Shown here one piece after another: positions 22,452 to 25,946 of a DNA stretch of 25,946 bases. Location: assembly GCA_964524965.1 (NCBI GenBank), contig CAZGDY010000009.1, positions 1-25,946 of the forward strand, in the 5' to 3' direction. The notes below the pieces were generated by a model, which was given only the letters and a program-made list of their open reading frames with translations, did no database searches and had not been told where the DNA came from. Both the position numbers and the translations under genes were made by a program. Each line of letters begins with the position of its first letter. Within the stretch, counting starts at the first letter, position 1. This DNA is from Kmv34 sp964524965. GTDB taxonomy: Bacteria > Aerophobota > Aerophobia > Aerophobales > B3-G15.

Positions 22452-23633
22452 ATGGTAAGAATAGAAGCAATGACCGGTGATGAAGTTGCTGCTGAAGCTA
22501 TACGACAGATAAATCCAGATGTTATGGCTGCTTATCCTATAACACCTCAAACCGAAATAGTACAAAATTTTTCCCAGCTTGTGGCAGACGGTAAGGTGGA
22601 TACAGAGATGATCCGGGTAGAAAGTGAACATTCGGCTATGAGTGCTTGCGTTGGTGCAGCAGCAAGTGGAGCAAGAGCTATGACCGCTACCTGCGCTAAT
22701 GGTCTTGCTCTTATGTGGGAGGTGGTATATATAGCTGCATCATATCGTCTTCCTATAGTGATGCCAGTAGTTAACAGGGCTTTAAGTGGCCCTATAAATA
22801 TTCACTGCGATCATTCTGATTCAATGGGAGCAAGAGATTCAGGATGGATACAGCTTTATAGTGAAAATTGCCAGGAAGTTTATGATAATTTGTTTCAGGC
22901 GATAAAGATAGGGGAAAACAAAAATGTTCTTCTTCCGGTAATGGTGTGCTTTGATGGATTTATTATATCTCATGGTACAGAAAGAGTGGAGCTTCTGGGG
23001 GATGAGAAGATCAAAAATTTTATAGGGAGTTTTAAAGCAGAGCATCCTCTTTTGGATTTAAAACATCCTGTAACCTATGGTCCACTTGATCTTTTTGATT
23101 ACTATTTCGAACATAAGAAACAGCAAGTTGAGGCTATTAAGAACTCTCTTCCTGTTATCAAACAGGTGGGAGAAGAATACGCTAAACTCTCTGGCCGAAG
23201 TTATGGGTTCGTAGAAAAATTTAATGTAGAAGACTCCGATCTAGTAATAATAGCTGCTGGTTCTGCCGCAGGTACTGTTAAGGCTACCATAGAGGAACTT
23301 AAGGAAAGTGGTGTAAATGTTGGGCTTGTAAAGATAAGGACTTTTCGTCCCTTTCCCCAGAAGCAAATCCAGGAAATTCTTGCTACTAAAACTGTCGTAG
23401 CAGTGATGGATCGCTCAGCTTCTTTTGGAGCTGTAGGTGGTCCTATTTTTTTAGAAGTACGATCTGCCTTGTATGAAGAGACTAAAAAACCGACAGTAGT
23501 AAGTTATATTTATGGCTTAGGAGGTAGAGAAGTTACTGTAGAGCATATCAAGAAAATTGCCAGTGACCTTCTTGAGGTAAAAAAAACAGGAAAACCAAAA
23601 AAGTTAATAACTTATTTAGGTGTAAGAGAATAA
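22452..23633 (+). CDS. porA: Pyruvate:ferredoxin oxidoreductase, alpha subunit
   Basis: A 393-residue catalytic subunit that, with the beta subunit, holds the thiamine diphosphate site. Family blocks include AAYPITPQTEIV (residues about 25-36, with the conserved Thr), VESEHSAMSACVGAAASGARA (about 56-76, with the Glu that activates thiamine), and SGPINIHCDHSDSMGARDSGWIQ (about 112-134). The C-terminal half (GSAAGTVKATIEEL, VKIRTFRPFP, DRSASFGAVGGP) is the domain II/III part. Length is usual for four-subunit PORs. It is translated directly after porD, and porB follows after 14 bases. Confidence 0.95.
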   Translation: MVRIEAMTGDEVAAEAIRQINPDVMAAYPITPQTEIVQNFSQLVADGKVDTEMIRVESEHSAMSACVGAAASGARAMTATCANGLALMWEVVYIAASYRLPIVMPVVNRALSGPINIHCDHSDSMGARDSGWIQLYSENCQEVYDNLFQAIKIGENKNVLLPVMVCFDGFIISHGTERVELLGDEKIKNFIGSFKAEHPLLDLKHPVTYGPLDLFDYYFEHKKQQVEAIKNSLPVIKQVGEEYAKLSGRSYGFVEKFNVEDSDLVIIAAGSAAGTVKATIEELKESGVNVGLVKIRTFRPFPQKQIQEILATKTVVAVMDRSASFGAVGGPIFLEVRSALYEETKKPTVVSYIYGLGGREVTVEHIKKIASDLLEVKKTGKPKKLITYLGVRE

Positions 23634-23647
23634 TAAGGAGAAATTAA

Positions 23648-24607
23648 ATGCCCTCTCTTAAACAACTTTCACATAAAAAAGAGACTTTATCTCGCGGACA
23701 CAGATTGTGTCCGGGGTGCGGAGCCTCAATAATAGTTAGACAGGTACTTTTAACTGCAGATACGCCAGTAGTAGTTGCTTGCCCTACAGGGTGCCTGGAA
23801 GTAGCAACTACTATTTATCCCTTTACTGCCTGGAAATGTCCTTTTATCCATTGTGCTTTTGAAAATGCTGCTGCTACTCTTTCTGGGGTAGAAACTACTT
23901 ATCGTTTCTTAAAAAAACAGGGAAAAATTACAGAAGATGTTAGATTTATTGTTTTTGGTGGCGACGGGGGAACTTACGATATTGGTTTGCAGTCTTTATC
24001 CGGAATGCTGGAGCGAGGACATAGAATACTCTATGTGTGTTATGATAATGAAGCGTACATGAACACCGGGATTCAGCGCTCTAGTGCTAGTCCTAAGGGA
24101 GCTCATACCACTACTACACCTTCTGGTAAGGCTATTCCTGAGGGGAAAACAGAATTTAGAAAAAATCTTACCCAAATTGCCGCTGCTCATCATATTCCTT
24201 ATGCTGCTCAAGCCTCTCCTGCCTATCATATGGACCTTATGAGGAAAGTTCAAAAAGCATTGGCGGTAAATGGCCCAAGTTTTATTAATGTTTTTTCTTT
24301 TTGTCCTCGAGGGTGGAGATATCCGGCTGATAAGGGTATAGAAATTGCTAAATTGGCTGTTTCTACCGGGTTTTGGCCTCTTTATGAAATAGAAAACGGT
24401 CAATATAAAATTACTTACCAGCCAAAGAAAAAAAAGCCTTTGAAAGATTTTCTCCAGCTACAGGGAAGGTTTAAACATCTTTTTAAGGAAGAAAATCAAC
24501 ATGTAATAGAGGAGTTGGAGAAAGAAGTTGAAATGCGGGAAAAAGAACTTGCTATACGCGCTGGAGAAAGTGTAAGTGAAGAACAGGAAACAGAAGATAA
24601 AAAATAA
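23648..24607 (+). CDS. porB: Pyruvate:ferredoxin oxidoreductase, beta subunit
   Basis: A 319-residue subunit that binds thiamine diphosphate and one [4Fe-4S] cluster. The cluster cysteines are C21 and C24 (LCPGCG), C49 (GCLEV) and C219 (SFCPRGW). The Mg/thiamine diphosphate motif runs from GGDGG (104-108) to NEAYMNTG (134-141). The QRSSASPKGAHTTT segment after it is characteristic of PorB. AAGGAG lies 6 bases before the ATG. The last 45 residues (about 275-319) form a highly charged Lys/Glu helix that is longer than in many PorB proteins. Last gene of porGDAB; the broken epimerase follows head-on after 3 bases. Confidence 0.95.
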   Translation: MPSLKQLSHKKETLSRGHRLCPGCGASIIVRQVLLTADTPVVVACPTGCLEVATTIYPFTAWKCPFIHCAFENAAATLSGVETTYRFLKKQGKITEDVRFIVFGGDGGTYDIGLQSLSGMLERGHRILYVCYDNEAYMNTGIQRSSASPKGAHTTTTPSGKAIPEGKTEFRKNLTQIAAAHHIPYAAQASPAYHMDLMRKVQKALAVNGPSFINVFSFCPRGWRYPADKGIEIAKLAVSTGFWPLYEIENGQYKITYQPKKKKPLKDFLQLQGRFKHLFKEENQHVIEELEKEVEMREKELAIRAGESVSEEQETEDKK

Positions 24608-24610
24608 AGA

Positions 24611-25483
24611 TTAAATTTTTGGGAAAAACCACTTTAAGGTTTTTTTAAGTCCCATTTCTAAAGGGGTTTTTGCTTCCCAGCTAAGTTCTTTTTTTGCTTT
24701 ACCAGAATTAAGACATATTCTTCTTACCTCGCCTTTTTTGGGTTTATCATAAAAGGGAGGTTTCTGAAATTCAGTAATGGTAGCTAATTTTTGGTAGAGG
24801 CTATTTACTGATGTTTCTTTATCAGTACTTATATTATAGGCAAGATCATCAATAGAGAAAATATTTTTGCAGTTGATTTTTTCTATTTTGTGAGTTGCTA
24901 GAAGGTTAGCTTCAACTACGTCCTCTACAAATACGTAATCTCTTGTTTGTTCTCCATCCCCGAAGATTGTAGGTGTCTTTTCTTTTAACATCTTACTGGA
25001 AAAAATAGCTATCACACCCGCCTCACCAAAAGGGTCCTGCCTGGGTCCATAGACATTGGCGTATCTTAATGATATGTAATTAAGTCCGAAAACCTTTTTA
25101 TAAAAATAAAGGTAAAATTCCAGGGCTAATTTATTAATCCCGTAAGGAGAAAGAGGTGATTTAGCAATAATTTCCTTGGTCGGCAAAAAGGATGGTTACC
25201 CATATATTGCACCCCCAGAGCTTATAAGTATAAAGTTTTTCACTCCAAATTTTTTACAGTTTTCAAGAAGGTTGAGAGTCCCCAGCACGTTTTTTTTTGC
25301 ATCAAAGGAAGGATTTTCTATGGAAGATCGCACATTTATCTGTGCAGCATGGTGATTAACAAGGTCAAATTCTTCCTTTTTAAAAAGTTCGGTTAGTTTT
25401 TTATCAAGGATATTTAAATTGTAAAAATTTGCTTGGGAGTTAACCTGCTCTTTTTTCCCGCTGGAAAGATCATCATAAGGCAT
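24611..25483 (-). pseudogene. NAD-dependent sugar-nucleotide epimerase/dehydratase, truncated and interrupted by a stop
   Basis: A GalE-like short-chain dehydrogenase, probably UDP-glucose 4-epimerase-type. The frame runs on one register but is cut by a TAA at 25198-25196. The protein reads ...LISSGGAIYG, stop, PSFLPTKE..., where family members have GEP; one base change (GAA to TAA) explains it. Downstream, the active-site Y-x3-K (SPYGINK) and the YANVYGPRQDPFGEAGVIAIF and GDGEQTRDYVFVEDV blocks are intact. Upstream, NHHAAQINVRSS is also normal. The protein starts only at DDLSSG, so about 30 N-terminal residues, including the GxxGxxG NAD loop, are missing. A TTG at 25186 could start the C-terminal part, but without the nucleotide-binding half it would be inactive. 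Confidence 0.8.
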
Positions 25484-25946
25484 ATGGCAAGGTCAAAAAG
25501 AAACCGGTGCTTTTCATTATGGCCGAAAACACACGGGATGCCGATGATATTAATGCATCATTAAAATCCAAAGCAGAATTTAAAGGAGACGGTCAACTCC
25601 TTTTAATCCATACGGATAAAAAAGGTGAAATTCAGAAGCGAGACTTGGAAAAAGCCAGGGAAGCGGCACGGCTAATCGACAAACCGGAGAATAAAATAAG
25701 AGCCATAGTCAGTGTCATGATGCTGCGTGAAGGATGGGATGTGCGCGGTGTTTCGGTTATATTAGGCTTAAGACCTTTTACCGCCAAGGCAAATATTCTT
25801 CCGGAACAGGCTGTTGGTCGTGGGCTTCGTTTGATGAAAGAAGTTGGCCCGGATTATATTCAAATTGTGGAAGTTGTCGGCACCCAGAAATTTGAGGAAT
25901 TTGTCAAACAACTGGAAGTGGAAGGTGTCGGGGTTGGCTATACGCG
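25480..25946 (+). CDS. Type III restriction enzyme Res-subunit / SF2 helicase fragment
   Basis: An open frame of 155 codons with no start in the window and continuing past the right edge. Residues from KKKPVLFIMAENTRDADDI onward match the C-terminal RecA-like domain of type III restriction Res subunits and related DEAD/DEAH helicases. VSVMMLREGWDVRGV corresponds to motif V and QAVGRGLRL to motif VI (Q-x-x-G-R-G-x-R). Codons use visibly more G and C than the neighbouring genes. The frame stays open back to 25444, but recognisable homology starts at about 25492, so the 5' part of the gene is absent. It faces away from the epimerase fragment. Confidence 0.75.

Noticed and set aside
24611..25483. 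Frameshift in the epimerase gene
   Set aside because: The two halves are in the same register (start positions differ by a multiple of three); the break is a single stop codon.
1..25946. CRISPR array, rRNA genes or an intact insertion sequence
   Set aside because: No spaced direct repeats of CRISPR length, no rRNA sequence and no transposase were seen.

Overview
The window is AT-rich, densely coded DNA from what looks like an anaerobic, Gram-negative-type (diderm) bacterium, probably from an uncultured candidate lineage. A four-subunit pyruvate:ferredoxin oxidoreductase and a tungsten-type aldehyde ferredoxin oxidoreductase point to ferredoxin-based anaerobic metabolism. A 631-residue protein with a signal peptide and a beta-strand-rich C-terminal region ending in Phe points to an outer membrane. 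Promoters are sigma70-like (TTGACA/TATAAT) and most genes have clear Shine-Dalgarno (SD) sites, so the genome is bacterial rather than archaeal. I cannot name the phylum from the sequence.

Layout. 1-2492: a partial LarA-like racemase (minus) diverges from an aldehyde ferredoxin oxidoreductase (plus). 2802-5309: an exported TPR/DUF3857/transglutaminase-like protein. 5382-6721: a small membrane protein, then an autoregulated-looking ArsR-type regulator with Hsp20. 6775-10103: a minus-strand operon of glucosyl-3-phosphoglycerate synthase, a GT4 glycosyltransferase and a DUF763 protein, suggesting glucosylglycerate-type compatible-solute synthesis. 10497-14320: a surface/secreted-protein locus. 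A predicted outer-membrane barrel and a small secreted protein lie downstream of a complete class I cyclic-di-GMP (GEMM-I) riboswitch with its own promoter and an apparent terminator switch. Divergent to it is a small protein with a ribbon-helix-helix DNA-binding domain joined to two GspE/MshEN-type repeats. 14512-15729: tRNA-Pro(TGG), a VIT/CCC1-like membrane protein and an acyl-CoA thioesterase. 15760-17520: an exported papain-family protease with lectin-like and FlgD-like C-terminal domains. 17738-21267: dut-ftsK-pgsA-pgpA, a tightly packed housekeeping operon. 21562-24607: porGDAB behind a repeat-bearing leader. 24611-25946: a broken sugar-nucleotide epimerase that runs into an oppositely oriented fragment of a type III restriction/SF2 helicase. 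That join is either a real recombination junction or an assembly chimera.

The most interesting part is 12646-14320. A c-di-GMP riboswitch that appears to work as an ON switch precedes a secreted protein. Next to it is a gene whose architecture (RHH plus MshEN-like repeats) would suit a protein sensor of the same second messenger, although the key arginines are not conserved. Other points of note are the ArsR-Hsp20 operon with a perfect 20-bp palindrome between -35 and -10, the gpgS/GT4/DUF763 linkage, and an RNA with crossing complementary blocks at 12535-12610.
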